Positions 1 through 11,219 are shown, numbered from the stretch's first letter. The stretch: 46,688 nt of DNA from Acidobacteriota bacterium (GCA_003166795.1 PMUS01000012.1:41009-87696); one strand, 5' to 3'. The notes: generated from the letters alone by a model not told the origin. Made by a program: numbers and translations.

Positions 1-327
1 TCGCGGCCATGGGGCCATCTCGGACTGATTTTCACGCAGGGTCTTCTGTGGTCCCTGGTGGGCATCTCTCTGGCGCAATCGTGGTTCGCTATTTTCGCTT
101 TCACGGCGGGGTATTCGTTGTTGCGCTATGAAGTGGCGCTGGGCACCGGCGCTCGAGGAATGCGGGACGAGATCGTCCGCCGGAAACTGTGGATGCTACC
201 GCTGCGCGATGCCTTCGCGTTCGTCGTCTGGCTCGTCAGCTTCTTCCCGCAGCGCATCCACTGGCGCGGCCGCGAATTCTACGTCCGCGAAAAGCGTCTA
301 GTGCCAGTCCCGCCGCCCGCGCGATAG
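1..327 (+). CDS. C-terminal part of HpnI-like family 21 glycosyltransferase (5' truncated)
   Basis: The frame is open from the first base and ends at TAG 325-327, so about 108 C-terminal residues are visible and the start lies outside the window. The visible part begins SRPWGHLGLIFTQG, followed by a hydrophobic stretch, LLRYEVALG, then LPLRDAFAFVVWLVSF and a basic tail with a W-R-G-R-E-F-Y pattern. This matches my knowledge of the end of ceramide-glucosyltransferase-like enzymes (GT family 21), including the hopanoid-associated HpnI. These are membrane-bound and transfer a sugar to a lipid acceptor. One or two membrane segments (about residues 16-40 and 70-85 of the visible part) fit that. 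The catalytic half is not in the window, so the hopanoid role is inference. Confidence 0.6.
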   Translation, partial: SRPWGHLGLIFTQGLLWSLVGISLAQSWFAIFAFTAGYSLLRYEVALGTGARGMRDEIVRRKLWMLPLRDAFAFVVWLVSFFPQRIHWRGREFYVREKRLVPVPPPAR

Positions 328-352
328 CTTAGCGAGCGCAGTGTCTTAGTCG

Positions 353-373
353 GGGCGTAGCACCGCTACGCCC
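353..373. repeat. Short intergenic palindrome, gggcgtagc family
   Basis: Perfect 9-bp arms gggcgtagc and gctacgccc flank the loop acc. The same palindrome with loop ggt recurs at 11577-11597, and a degraded form at 17107-17135. It lies 25 bp after the glycosyltransferase stop, so it could act as an RNA stem after that gene, but no T-run follows. Confidence 0.6.
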
Positions 374-467
374 GGCGTTGACGCTTGGCGAGAAGCAGCC
401 CATTCATCACAGCCGGTTTTTCGCATCGGCGCGCCAAAAGTTTTCGATGACCGCATCAATCGTCCGG

Positions 468-496
468 TTGACGAATGTATCTTCCGCCGTTAAAGT
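468..496 (+). promoter_or_regulatory. Predicted sigma-70 promoter of tRNA-Gln
   Basis: TTGACG at 468-473 and TAAAGT at 491-496 are separated by 17 bp. The expected start near 503 gives a leader of about 39 nt before the mature tRNA. Predicted from consensus only. The rest of 328-541 holds only the palindrome at 353-373. Confidence 0.55.
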
Positions 497-541
497 AGAT
501 GCAGGTCGCGCTTGCGGCCTTTTTTGTTGTCTCCCCTCGGC

Positions 542-616
542 TGGGAGGTCGTACAATTGGCAGTACATCAGATTCTGGATCTGATTATCCTGGTTCGAGT
601 CCAGGCCTCCCAGCCA
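542..616 (+). tRNA. tRNA-Gln (anticodon CTG)
   Basis: A complete 75-nt cloverleaf. The 7-bp acceptor stem is tgggagg/cctccca (542-548 with 606-612), then discriminator G613 and encoded CCA 614-616. The anticodon stem tcaga/tctga surrounds loop ttctgga, with anticodon CTG at 575-577. The T arm is cctgg-ttcgagt-ccagg (589-605). The weak T1-A72 first pair and the G discriminator are typical identity features of bacterial tRNA-Gln. It decodes CAG. No other tRNA adjoins it, and I see no clear terminator before the AsmA gene 110 bp downstream. Confidence 0.96.
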
Positions 617-726
617 AACTTCTCCTGACAAACTTGTTCTCGCCTCTTTCCGCGCCGCGGGAGTATTATGTCGCCCACTGGAGCCGCGCAGTGCGTCCCG
701 CTTGAGGCATTTGTCCGGAGGCTGAC

Positions 727-2358
727 ATGAAAAAAATACTGACGGTCGTCGGAATCGTCGTCGCAGCGCTGATTTTGATCGTTGTCGCGCTGCCCTTCGT
801 GATTGACGTCAACAAGTTCAAGCCGACCATCGAAACCAATATCTCCGACGCTCTCGGCCGCAAGGTGGAAATCGGTAACATTTCACTGGCCATTCTTTCC
901 GGCGGCGTCTCCGTGGACAGCGTCGTGATCGCGGACGATCCGGCATTCAGCCGCACGCCCTTCCTCCAGGCGAAGAAGGTGACGGTCGGCGTGGCGCTGC
1001 TCCCGCTGATCTTTTCCAAGAGGCTTGAGGTAAGCTCGTTCACAGTGACCGACCCGCAGGTTTCGCTGCTGCGTTCCGCGTCGGGCGCGTGGAATTTTTC
1101 GTCCATGGGCGCGGGCGGATCGAAGCAGAAATCCAAGGACTCCTCCGCTCCCGCGAATTTCTCCGTTGAAAAACTGAAAATTTCCAATGGCACGATCGTC
1201 ATGGGCACGGGCGGCGCTCGCCCCAAAACGCGGACGTATGAGGAAGTGAATCTCGAGGCTTCCGATCTTTCCTATACCTCGCAGTTTCCGTTCAGATTTT
1301 CCGCGAAAACCCCGGGCGGCGGCACCGTGAAGCTCGAGGGCAAGGCCGGCCCCGTGGACGCGACCGACGCTTCGCTCACTCCACTCGACGCGAAAATTGA
1401 AGTCGAACATTTCGACATCGCCGCGAGCGGCGCCGTTGATCCGGCCATGGGTGTCGCCGGCGTGATTGATTTCACTGGCGATCTCGCCTCCGACGGCCAC
1501 GAAATGAATTCGAAGGGAACCCTCAAGGCCAACAAGATCAAGTTGAAGCCCGCGGGGTCTCCCGCGACCGTCCCGGTGGACGTTGACTACGACACGACTT
1601 ACGATTTGAAGCGCCAGTCCGGCGCCCTCAAGCAGGGCGACGTGCACATTGGCAAGGCGCTGGCGCACCTTACCGGCAGCTACGATATAGCCGGAGCCTC
1701 TCCAACCCTCAACATGAAAATGAGCGGGCAGGGAATGCCGATCGAAGATCTCGAGGGCATGCTGCCGGCCGCCGCGATCGAGCTTCCTCCCGGAGCTTCG
1801 CTGAAAAGCGGCAGCCTCGACCTGAATCTCGCCCTCAGCGGCCCGGTGGACAAACTGGTCATCACCGGGCCCGTGAATCTTTCGAACGGCAAGATTGCGG
1901 GGTACAACCTGAAATCCAAACTCGCCTCGTTCCCCGGAATGGGCGGCAACAGCGGCGGCGGGTCGGACACCGAGATTCAAACGCTCAGCGCGGATATCCA
2001 TGTGGATCCCAGCGGAACGCAGGCGACCAATCTGAATGTCGTCGTGCCTTCGATCGGGACCGTCACCGGAACCGCCAACGTCAGCTCAAGCGGCCAGTTG
2101 AATTGCAAAATGTCCGCGAAACTTGCCGGAGCCATGGGGGCAATGACCTCGGTGATGACACTCGGCGGCGGGAAGAATTCGAACGGCGGCGGCGTCCCCT
2201 TCACTATTACCGGCACGACGAAAGATCCCATTTTCCTGCCGGATGTCGCCGGAATGGCCGGCAACATGGCCAAAGGCGTCGGCGGCGCTCCAGCCGGCGC
2301 AGCCAAAACGGCCACAGGAGCGCTCGGCGGCCTCTTCGGCAAGAAGAAGCAAAATTAA
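727..2358 (+). CDS. AsmA family protein
   Basis: 543 residues, starting at an ATG with SD cggagg 5 nt upstream. Residues 5-26 form one hydrophobic signal-anchor helix. The typical AsmA opening follows: a conserved stretch VNKFKPTIETNISDALGRKV, then repeated beta-rich segments with LSGGVSVDSVVIADDPAFS. The middle and C-terminal part resembles the AsmA-like C-terminal domain (LNLALSGPVDKLVITGPV and a DPIFLPDV-type closing strand). The last 40 residues are Gly/Ala-rich and end in lysines. AsmA proteins are envelope proteins linked to outer-membrane assembly or lipid transport between membranes; the substrate here is unknown. It stands alone between the tRNA and a convergent gene. The family call is firm, the function is not. 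Confidence 0.85.
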   Translation: MKKILTVVGIVVAALILIVVALPFVIDVNKFKPTIETNISDALGRKVEIGNISLAILSGGVSVDSVVIADDPAFSRTPFLQAKKVTVGVALLPLIFSKRLEVSSFTVTDPQVSLLRSASGAWNFSSMGAGGSKQKSKDSSAPANFSVEKLKISNGTIVMGTGGARPKTRTYEEVNLEASDLSYTSQFPFRFSAKTPGGGTVKLEGKAGPVDATDASLTPLDAKIEVEHFDIAASGAVDPAMGVAGVIDFTGDLASDGHEMNSKGTLKANKIKLKPAGSPATVPVDVDYDTTYDLKRQSGALKQGDVHIGKALAHLTGSYDIAGASPTLNMKMSGQGMPIEDLEGMLPAAAIELPPGASLKSGSLDLNLALSGPVDKLVITGPVNLSNGKIAGYNLKSKLASFPGMGGNSGGGSDTEIQTLSADIHVDPSGTQATNLNVVVPSIGTVTGTANVSSSGQLNCKMSAKLAGAMGAMTSVMTLGGGKNSNGGGVPFTITGTTKDPIFLPDVAGMAGNMAKGVGGAPAGAAKTATGALGGLFGKKKQN

Positions 2359-2400
2359 TCGGCGCGCTTCCGGGCGGGGATTTTCTTCGGCCGTTAACTT

Positions 2401-3039
2401 CTAGCCAGGGCGAGTCTGCTCCGCGAGCGCGCCCTCCGCGCCGCGAAATAGATTCCGCATCGCGCCCACGACGGCGCGAATCATTACCACGATCGCCGCA
2501 AGCGCCACGAACACGATTGCCGCCGCCGCGTAGGCGTGGCGCGTGGCAAACCACGTGAGAAAAATAACCGCCGCATCTTCGCTCAAACTGAGCGCCGCAT
2601 TAGAAAAAGGCTCGGGAGATTGAGTCACCGCTGCTCGCGCGGCGATCTTTCCGCCATGCGCCGCGAGTGCGATCAAGGCGCCGAGAAGCGTAGCCAACAG
2701 CCGCTCCCATTCCGCCAGGGGCGCCGTTGCGGCATAGGTCAGCAGCGCGGCTGCGGGGATGCGCACAAACGTGTGCATCGCGTTCCATAGCAGATCGAAG
2801 ACCGGAATTTTGTCGCCGATGAATTCGACAGCGAAAAGGACGGCACAAATCGCGATCGCATACCAATGTGAAAGTGGATCAAGGCTTGGCGGCAGCGTCA
2901 GTGCGTGTGCGCGAGCCAGCAGGCCAAGCATCGCGACGGTCGCGTATACGTTGAGCCCCGCGGAGAAGCAGACCACCACCAGAATCGCGGTGAGCTCCGC
3001 TCCGGAGGGGATTGGCGGAACCATCCATGCAGCGAACAT
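2401..3039 (-). CDS. DUF4126 domain integral membrane protein
   Basis: 212 residues with about four or five hydrophobic helices (roughly 15-45, 60-82, 95-120, 150-190). The order and motifs match the DUF4126 family as I know it: an N-terminal FSAGLNVYATVAMLGLLAR, then FAVEFIGDKIPVFDLLWNAM, then LGALIALAAHGGK. Function is unknown; the family may be transport-like. The start lies 24 nt after the S53 protease stop on the same strand, so it is probably the last gene of that transcript. An internal Met at residue 6 is an alternative start, and no strong SD decides between them. It converges on the AsmA gene with a 42-bp gap. Confidence 0.75.
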   Translation of the reverse strand: MFAAWMVPPIPSGAELTAILVVVCFSAGLNVYATVAMLGLLARAHALTLPPSLDPLSHWYAIAICAVLFAVEFIGDKIPVFDLLWNAMHTFVRIPAAALLTYAATAPLAEWERLLATLLGALIALAAHGGKIAARAAVTQSPEPFSNAALSLSEDAAVIFLTWFATRHAYAAAAIVFVALAAIVVMIRAVVGAMRNLFRGAEGALAEQTRPG

Positions 3040-3063
3040 TGGTTTGGGAGCCCCGATCCTCCG

Positions 3064-6000
3064 CTACTCGACGTTTAGGACCAGATTCGGGACAGCCTCG
3101 GTCACACCGTTGATCGTAATACTCACGACCGGGCTGGTTTGACCCGTTGGCGTTCCGGGATTTGTGGGCGGCGGCGTGCTTCCGCCCCCTCCCCCGCAAC
3201 CCACGCCTACAGCGAGCATCACGAAAATCGTGAAGACGAGCGCGAGGCCCCATCGGCGCTGTTTCCCGCGATAGCCGAGCGCCAGCATCCCCGCGCAGAA
3301 AAGGCACGCAAGCGCTAAGGCGCTAGCCGCCGCCGTCCGCCAGGCCGAAATATTTGGGCGATTGCGCCACGCCGGAGCTAAGGAAGAAGGAGCCGTGGTC
3401 ACGAATGTGAGCGTCGCGGTTGCGGTTCCGTTCGCCGCGAGGGTGATGGAAGCCCCGGAGCTGCAGGTTGATTCGGAAGGTAAGCCGGTGCACACGGGCG
3501 TGACCGTGACGGCGCCATTGCTGCTGAAGCCATTGATCGCCGTGAACGTAAGCGTTGTCATTCCCGACGCACCGGGCGCACTCACGGGGACTGTGGCCGG
3601 ATTCGCCGTAACCGTAAACGCCGGCGCCGTGGATTGCACGGTGATCGTGATGCCCGTCGAAGCCGGAGAAGCAGCGTAGTTTGTATCGCCAACGTCGCCG
3701 TTGTACTTGGCAGTGATGCTGTCCGAGCCGACTGGAAGAGTGGTGGTCGTCAACGAAGCCGTTGCCGAGGCAAACGCTCCGACACCGAAGAAGTTAGCGG
3801 TGCCCGCGGTGCCGGTAACTGTAGCGGGGCTACCCAGCTGGGTGACGCCCGAAAAGAATGTAACCGTTCCATTTGGCGCGGCGCCCGCGCTTTCGGACGT
3901 GACTGCCGCAGTGAGCGTGACCGATGTACCTTGGCTTACGGTGGCGCCCCCCGCAGGTGATGACACCGTGGTAGTGGTCGCGGCCGAAGCAATCGTGACG
4001 GCGAGGGAGAAGCCGCCCGTACTTGAATTGCCCGCGAGGAAGCTGTTATCCCCGGAATAGCTGCCATTGATTGTATGAGCGCCGGGCGCGAGGCAGTTTT
4101 GCGTGCCCGAACAGTCCAAGTACTCCGCGCCGCCTACCCCGAGAGATTTGAAATCATTCAGAGCTATCGTGGCCAAATTGGTGGTTGTCGAAGCCAACGT
4201 GTCCGTAAATGTGACGGTGCCCGTTGCCTGGCCGTCTCCAGTGGCTGCCTCGGCGCTCGATATTCCAGATATCAACGCCTCGAATGCGATCGGGAATCCG
4301 TAGGTGGTGCTGAGGGGGTTGGCCGTGAGCTCCGTTGCGGTCGGAAGCGCGTCAATGAGTTCGACCGCGGTACCTTCCTTGGCGACCGTGACAACGATCG
4401 CGTTTGACGTGCTACCCGCGAAAGTCCCGTCGCCAGGATAATTGGCGATCAGGTTATAACTGGTCCCACCCGGAAGATTGTTTACTGCGAACGTGGCGGA
4501 ACCACCGGCCAGAGGGCCGGCGGCCACACCGACAGTATTGGGAAGATTTCCTCCCTCGGCGATCAGCGAGACATTGCCCGAAGGCCCGGTGCCAGTGGGT
4601 GCCTTAGTCACACTGGCCGTCAAATTCACCGTCGCGCCATGCGTGATGCTGATGGTGGTTGTGGGTGAAAGTGTGGTCGCAGAGCCTTGGAAAGCTGCCG
4701 CAGCCGTATTCCACTTCGCCGCCAGGTTATTGGCGTCAACCGACCCCAGGCCGCTGGCCAGGTCGTAACCAGTGGTCGCAGGGAACCCCAGGTCACCGGC
4801 GGCAGGGACACCAGTAACGTCGTTGCCCGGCACGCCGTTGTTCCCGACCGTAACGTCGTTAAACACGCAGGTCGTCGCGGTAGCAGGAACGATCCGGCTG
4901 TTGGAGTTGCATGCGCTGTACGTTTCGGATGCCGCCAGCGGATACACGACGTAATTGGCCAATCCCTGCGGCTTTCCGATCTTCTGGTTCACCATTGCCA
5001 TGATGCCGGCAAATGACGGCGCCGAAGCCGACGTTCCGCCCACCATTCCCGCGCTGTCTATGACGGTTTGGGCGCCGGACCCAGTTGTTTGGCAGGCTAA
5101 GAATGAAATTCCTGAGAAGCAAATAAGGTAGGCGTCATTGTCGGCTGAGGCCGTCAGCGCGACGTCGGGTATTCCGCGCGGATGTATCGTCGTGCTGCCG
5201 GATATAAAAAATGGGCTGAGCGCAGTTTGGAGTCCAGTAATGGTTAGCGTCTGATACGACGGCGTCTGATAAATCATGCTGACGCCCCCGCCACCAGCGG
5301 CTAATTCGAACATTCCGTCAATAGGGTTGCCGGAGCTATCGCACGGAGAACCGAAGGTGGTGGGTGAGCAGCTGTCGTTCCACACTTTTTCGGGTATGTA
5401 GCCCAATGCTGATTCAAAGCCTGCGCCATTCGTCGCGCTCCAGAAAGTGGCCTCCGTCGTAGCGGGAGGAGGAGTTTCACCGGTGCCCAACTCGTTGAAT
5501 TCCGTGCCACCGACTGCGGTATCGAATGGAGTGGAGGCAAGTCCGCTGATTGCGGCGCCGCCCTCCGCGCCGGTCGTACCCGGACCATCGGGATCGCAAC
5601 TGGCCGCGCCGCTATCGCCGGTCGAGACGAAAACGCTGATGCCTTGTGCCGCCGCCTGCTGCCAAAGAGCGTTCACGAAAAAGCTTTCATTGCCCGCCTC
5701 GAGAGCTCCTTCGTCCGCCTCGCATCCTCCGAAGCTCGCGCTCATGATTGGCGCAAGATTGTGATCCACGATGTAGGACGCTGAAAGGTCCACGCCGTCG
5801 GAAATTAGAGTGGACTCGCTGGCGACCACATCTATGGTAGCGTCTGGCGCCACGGCGCCCGACCACTCGGTATCGAGGGCAGCTTCCACGCCGTCGCCGC
5901 CTGGATCCACCCCGGGATCGGCGCCGTCCACAATCGCGTTCGTCGTATTCGCCGGCAGGCCGAATATCGTTCTGAAAGTCTGCACGTCGGTAGGGCTTAC

Positions 6001-6804
6001 GTCGCTTCTAGCGACTATCGCAATTGTCTCCCCGGTGCCGTTAATGCCGGCAGTCAGCAGAGGAGCGGTGTCGTAAATCTTCGCGAAGTCATCCGGGGAC
6101 AAAAAATGGAAGCCTCCTAGATTGTCGTCGGGAGGGACCGGCGCTAGTTTTCCCTGAGCGTTTCGCTGCACTCCGTAATAGCGGCTGAGCATGGGCTTGC
6201 TGAAAAAGTTGTGCAGCGATACCACGCCGCGGACCACCGGAGCGAGGGCCGCAGGGATGGAGATGTCGGTCGAATTCGCCACGTGCGCTTCGCCTCGCAC
6301 CTGATAGTGCCGCATCTGCGTCTGGAACGCGGTTTCCACCTGCGCGGAGGTGCCGGAGAATTCGATCCAGCGGCCGCTTTGCGCCACTTTGTCCACGCTG
6401 AACCCTTGCTGCTGCAGCCATCCCAAAACCAACTGGATGTCCTGTGGCGACGGACCAAACTGCTGGCCGAATTCATCAGGTGTGAGCCAGCGATGATAAT
6501 CGGGAGAGCCCTGCGTCTGCTGGCTGTCGAGCAGGACGCTCAACTGGTAATCCTGATCTGGGGATCCGTCGAGCATCAGGATCATACGCTGCATCGGCGT
6601 ACCGCCGTCGAGCGCGCCCACGTCGAAGGCCGGCAGCGCCAATGGGTGGGTCGAATGAGGAATTGTCACGCGAGACGTGCCGTCAATCACCGAAGTGATG
6701 CGCGGTTGTACGTGACTGCTCTGCGCGGAAGTCAGGACGGGAGCTACGAGAAAGAATGCAACGGCCAGCCACAATCGGGACCGGTACATCGAATCGTTTC
6801 GCAT
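3064..6804 (-). CDS. Secreted S53 (sedolisin/pro-kumamolisin) peptidase with Ig-like repeats
   Basis: 1246 residues from ATG 6804, chosen because AGAGG lies 5 nt upstream and a signal peptide ending TSAQS follows directly. The frame stays open to 6855, but that start has no SD. A pro-kumamolisin activation domain (about 30-200) contains HRWLTPDEFGQQFGPS. The S53 catalytic domain (about 240-700) shows E307 and D311 (EAALD), oxyanion-region D397 (STGDSG) and catalytic S592 (GGTSAS). A calcium-site pattern, FND at about 650 then GYDLASGLG, completes it. Residues about 710-1120 form several Ig-like beta repeats rich in Thr/Ser/Gly. The end has two hydrophobic helices (about 1157-1176 and 1186-1203), a GCGGGGG stretch and a short beta tail. 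Likely a serine-carboxyl endopeptidase acting outside the cell on proteins. Confidence 0.92.
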   Translation of the reverse strand: MRNDSMYRSRLWLAVAFFLVAPVLTSAQSSHVQPRITSVIDGTSRVTIPHSTHPLALPAFDVGALDGGTPMQRMILMLDGSPDQDYQLSVLLDSQQTQGSPDYHRWLTPDEFGQQFGPSPQDIQLVLGWLQQQGFSVDKVAQSGRWIEFSGTSAQVETAFQTQMRHYQVRGEAHVANSTDISIPAALAPVVRGVVSLHNFFSKPMLSRYYGVQRNAQGKLAPVPPDDNLGGFHFLSPDDFAKIYDTAPLLTAGINGTGETIAIVARSDVSPTDVQTFRTIFGLPANTTNAIVDGADPGVDPGGDGVEAALDTEWSGAVAPDATIDVVASESTLISDGVDLSASYIVDHNLAPIMSASFGGCEADEGALEAGNESFFVNALWQQAAAQGISVFVSTGDSGAASCDPDGPGTTGAEGGAAISGLASTPFDTAVGGTEFNELGTGETPPPATTEATFWSATNGAGFESALGYIPEKVWNDSCSPTTFGSPCDSSGNPIDGMFELAAGGGGVSMIYQTPSYQTLTITGLQTALSPFFISGSTTIHPRGIPDVALTASADNDAYLICFSGISFLACQTTGSGAQTVIDSAGMVGGTSASAPSFAGIMAMVNQKIGKPQGLANYVVYPLAASETYSACNSNSRIVPATATTCVFNDVTVGNNGVPGNDVTGVPAAGDLGFPATTGYDLASGLGSVDANNLAAKWNTAAAAFQGSATTLSPTTTISITHGATVNLTASVTKAPTGTGPSGNVSLIAEGGNLPNTVGVAAGPLAGGSATFAVNNLPGGTSYNLIANYPGDGTFAGSTSNAIVVTVAKEGTAVELIDALPTATELTANPLSTTYGFPIAFEALISGISSAEAATGDGQATGTVTFTDTLASTTTNLATIALNDFKSLGVGGAEYLDCSGTQNCLAPGAHTINGSYSGDNSFLAGNSSTGGFSLAVTIASAATTTTVSSPAGGATVSQGTSVTLTAAVTSESAGAAPNGTVTFFSGVTQLGSPATVTGTAGTANFFGVGAFASATASLTTTTLPVGSDSITAKYNGDVGDTNYAASPASTGITITVQSTAPAFTVTANPATVPVSAPGASGMTTLTFTAINGFSSNGAVTVTPVCTGLPSESTCSSGASITLAANGTATATLTFVTTAPSSLAPAWRNRPNISAWRTAAASALALACLFCAGMLALGYRGKQRRWGLALVFTIFVMLAVGVGCGGGGGSTPPPTNPGTPTGQTSPVVSITINGVTEAVPNLVLNVE

Positions 6805-6941
6805 TGCGCCTCTGGGTGCGGCCGATACGTCGAGTTGAGCGACTCGTGTCCGCATAGATGGAGGGGCCCAGGTAATGGTTGGCCCATCATCTTGTGCAGA
6901 AGCGACTGCAAATTAAGTAAGGGTCGAGGGATGCATCGCGG

Positions 6942-6970
6942 ATATTGCCAAACGGTGCAAAGCGAGTCAA
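6942..6970 (-). promoter_or_regulatory. Candidate promoter of the S53 protease
   Basis: Minus-strand TTGACT (6970-6965), 17 bp, then CAATAT (6947-6942). The start would be near 6935, about 130 nt before ATG 6804. The -10 is weak, so this is only a candidate. Confidence 0.3.
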
Positions 6971-7030
6971 CAGTAACGTGGTCAATTCCTGATGGCGTGA
7001 GAACTGCTGGGGTTCCCGGTTCCGATACTC

Positions 7031-9712
<2,682 letters not shown>

Positions 9713-9872
9713 GCGAGAAAGAGTCTCTCCTGTAGTGGGGACCGATCCATTTTAGCGCACGGGCGGCGGAGCGCTGGCGAATTTCTCGCGGTTTGGGTGC
9801 CTGGCCAGGCCCTAATTCTGTGACACGTAGCGAGGGCCCCGATCGTTTGTTTTGTTAATGTTACGGCGATAT

Positions 9873-9897
9873 CTACTCGGCACGGTGTGTCGAGTAG
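9873..9897 (-). promoter_or_regulatory. 11-bp hairpin in the acnA leader
   Basis: Arms ctactcggcac and gtgtcgagtag pair over 11 bp with one G-T and a three-base loop. There is no T-run on either strand, so it is not a classic terminator. It lies inside the predicted acnA leader, about 160 nt before the start codon. It could be an RNA structure or a DNA operator; nothing in the sequence decides which. Confidence 0.5.
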
Positions 9898-10057
9898 GTG
9901 TAGCAGCGCAATCGTCTGAAACCGGAGCCCGGAAACCATCGGCTGGCCGGACTCAAGGGTATGCTTGCCGGGGCGAGAATCGGCCGTTGGCGTCCCGCGA
10001 ACTGCTGCAGGGCGCTGACTTCGCGTCTCGATATTGGCGACCTCTGTCACTGTATCC

Positions 10058-10085
10058 ATGTTAGGCGCGCGGAAGTCGTTGTCAA
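10058..10085 (-). promoter_or_regulatory. Predicted sigma-70 promoter of acnA
   Basis: On the minus strand, consensus TTGACA (10085-10080), 16 bp, then TAACAT (10063-10058). The start would be near 10051, giving a leader of about 340 nt. Confidence 0.5.
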
Positions 10086-10209
10086 GCGCGAGGTGGTGTG
10101 GACTTTTAAGTTCGTGCCGAAAAATCAGGAAGGCCCGCTCAGCCACAAAGTACACGGAGAAGGCACAGAGGGCACGGAGACGCCGCGGAAATACTTTCGG
10201 CGAGTTCCG

Positions 10210-10563
10210 TCACATCGTATGCAAGTAGGAGAGGAGATCGTCGAGCTGTTGCTGGGTAAAGGAGCTGCCGACGGCCGGCATCATGTTGCGGCCGGTGAGG
10301 ATGGTCTGGCGGACGAATCTTTCATTGGCAGGCAATCCGCTGGGGAGAAATGGTTTTTTGAGGAGCTCCTCCAGGCTGGGACCATTTTGTCCGGGAACCG
10401 AATGCGCGTCGTGGCAGGCCGCACAATTCTGCTGATATAAATGGCGTCCCGCGGCTTGCTGGGCATTCAGTCCCAGCTCGGCGTCGGTTTTCCCGGAAGT
10501 GTCCTCGTTGCAGCCGGCGACGAAAACCAGGAGGACCACGCCGGCAAGAAGCGATGTTCGCAT
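10210..10563 (-). CDS. Lipoprotein c-type cytochrome
   Basis: 117 residues from ATG 10563; an in-frame TTG three codons earlier is less likely. The N-terminus is a hydrophobic lipoprotein signal ending FVAGC (lipidated Cys about residue 18). One class I cytochrome c domain follows, with heme-attachment motif CAACH (C47, C50, H51) and probable axial Met in NMMPAVG (about 94-95). The final helix, QLDDLLSYL, is typical of the fold. It should sit on the outer face of the cytoplasmic membrane or in the periplasm as a small electron carrier. The redox partner is unknown. It stands alone between acnA and a divergent gene. Small single-heme cytochromes of this kind are common in Acidobacteriota. Confidence 0.88.
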   Translation of the reverse strand: MRTSLLAGVVLLVFVAGCNEDTSGKTDAELGLNAQQAAGRHLYQQNCAACHDAHSVPGQNGPSLEELLKKPFLPSGLPANERFVRQTILTGRNMMPAVGSSFTQQQLDDLLSYLHTM

Positions 10564-10620
10564 CAGGCGCAATCATACAAGACTCACCGCAGAGACGCAG
10601 ACACGCGTAGGAAATCAAGA

Positions 10621-10649
10621 GCCCCACCCTGGTAAGGCGAGGATGGGGC
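10621..10649. repeat. Intergenic hairpin, gccccaccct/aggatggggc
   Basis: Arms gccccaccct (10621-10630) and aggatggggc (10640-10649) pair at 9 of 10 positions around a 9-nt loop. It sits between divergent genes, beside a caccgcagagacgcag repeat remnant at 10584-10600. It looks like a dispersed repeat rather than a terminator, since neither flanking gene ends here. Confidence 0.5.
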
Positions 10650-10731
10650 ACCCGAAAAAGCGCCCCAATTGCTGCACGAGCGCGAGGGTCGCTAAACGAA
10701 TGGCACCGATTCGCACTCAACGGCGTTGTAG

Positions 10732-10760
10732 TTGGATTCGGGCGCGGGCTCGCGTATATT
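10732..10760 (+). promoter_or_regulatory. Predicted promoter of the DUF2007 gene
   Basis: TTGGAT (10732-10737), 17 bp, TATATT (10755-10760). The expected start, near 10767, falls only a few bases before ATG 10770 or 10776, so the mRNA may be leaderless or nearly so. Confidence 0.5.
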
Positions 10761-10769
10761 TTTTGCAGG

Positions 10770-11219
10770 ATGGCTATGCCTGAAACGGAGAAGGAGCGCT
10801 GGCGGTTGTCGCGGCTGTACGGAAGCATGAGCGATGGCGAAGTGGAGAAGCTCGCCGCGGATGCGGGCTCGCTTTCCGACGCCGCAAAGTGGGCGCTGAA
10901 ATTGGACCTGTCGCGGCGAGGGCTCAAGACCAAGCTTGAGGAGCTGAGTCCGCCGCCGGAGGCCGCAGAGCTTTCCAAGGTCGTGAATCTCCGCCAGTAC
11001 ATGACGCTGCCGGAAGCGCTTCTCGCAAAAAGCATTCTCGACTCGGCGGGCATCGAGTCGTTTCTGGGCGATCAGAACATTATTCGGATGGATTGGTTTT
11101 TATCGAACGCCCTGGGCGGGGTGAAGCTGCGCGTGCGTGAAAAGGATGTTGAGGCCGCCACGGCTTTGCTGAACCGGAGCCGGGCAGATGGGTCAGATGT
11201 CGAGAACGTGGACGAGTAG
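10770..11219 (+). CDS. DUF2007-type putative signal-transducing protein
   Basis: 149 residues, cytosolic, no signal peptide. The N-terminal half is helical (residues 5-50; WRLSRLYGSMSDGEVEKLA), a charged leader often seen in Acidobacteriota relatives. The C-terminal half (about 66-140) is the DUF2007 fold: LPEALLAKSILDSAGIESFL, then a GGVKLRVREKDVEAATALL strand-helix. The family is called putative signal-transducing protein by homology to a PII-like fold, but no biochemical role is established. A second ATG at 10776, with AGGA upstream, is an equally plausible start. A good promoter lies directly in front. Confidence 0.75.
   Translation: MAMPETEKERWRLSRLYGSMSDGEVEKLAADAGSLSDAAKWALKLDLSRRGLKTKLEELSPPPEAAELSKVVNLRQYMTLPEALLAKSILDSAGIESFLGDQNIIRMDWFLSNALGGVKLRVREKDVEAATALLNRSRADGSDVENVDE

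Larger units (their letters stand above)
9713..10209. other. 497-bp gene-free region upstream of acnA
   Basis: I find no credible gene here. The minus-strand open frame through it has no recognisable domain, and its only ATG near the promoter overlaps the -10 box. The region holds the predicted acnA promoter (10058-10085), a long leader, a near-perfect hairpin at 9873-9897, and near 10141-10180 a purine-rich repeat remnant of the type cacggagaaggcacagaggg. That remnant resembles dispersed cacagagacacagag-type repeats common in bacterial and metagenomic assemblies. Confidence 0.6.

Noticed and set aside
407-631. Minus-strand frame beginning MSGEVWLGGLDSNQDNQIQN
   Set aside because: It is the reverse complement of the tRNA-Gln gene. 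GLDSNQ-type proteins are a well-known false annotation from tRNA antisense frames.
6805-6855. N-terminal extension of the S53 protease to 6855
   Set aside because: No SD; an AGAGG-preceded ATG at 6804 gives a normal signal peptide.
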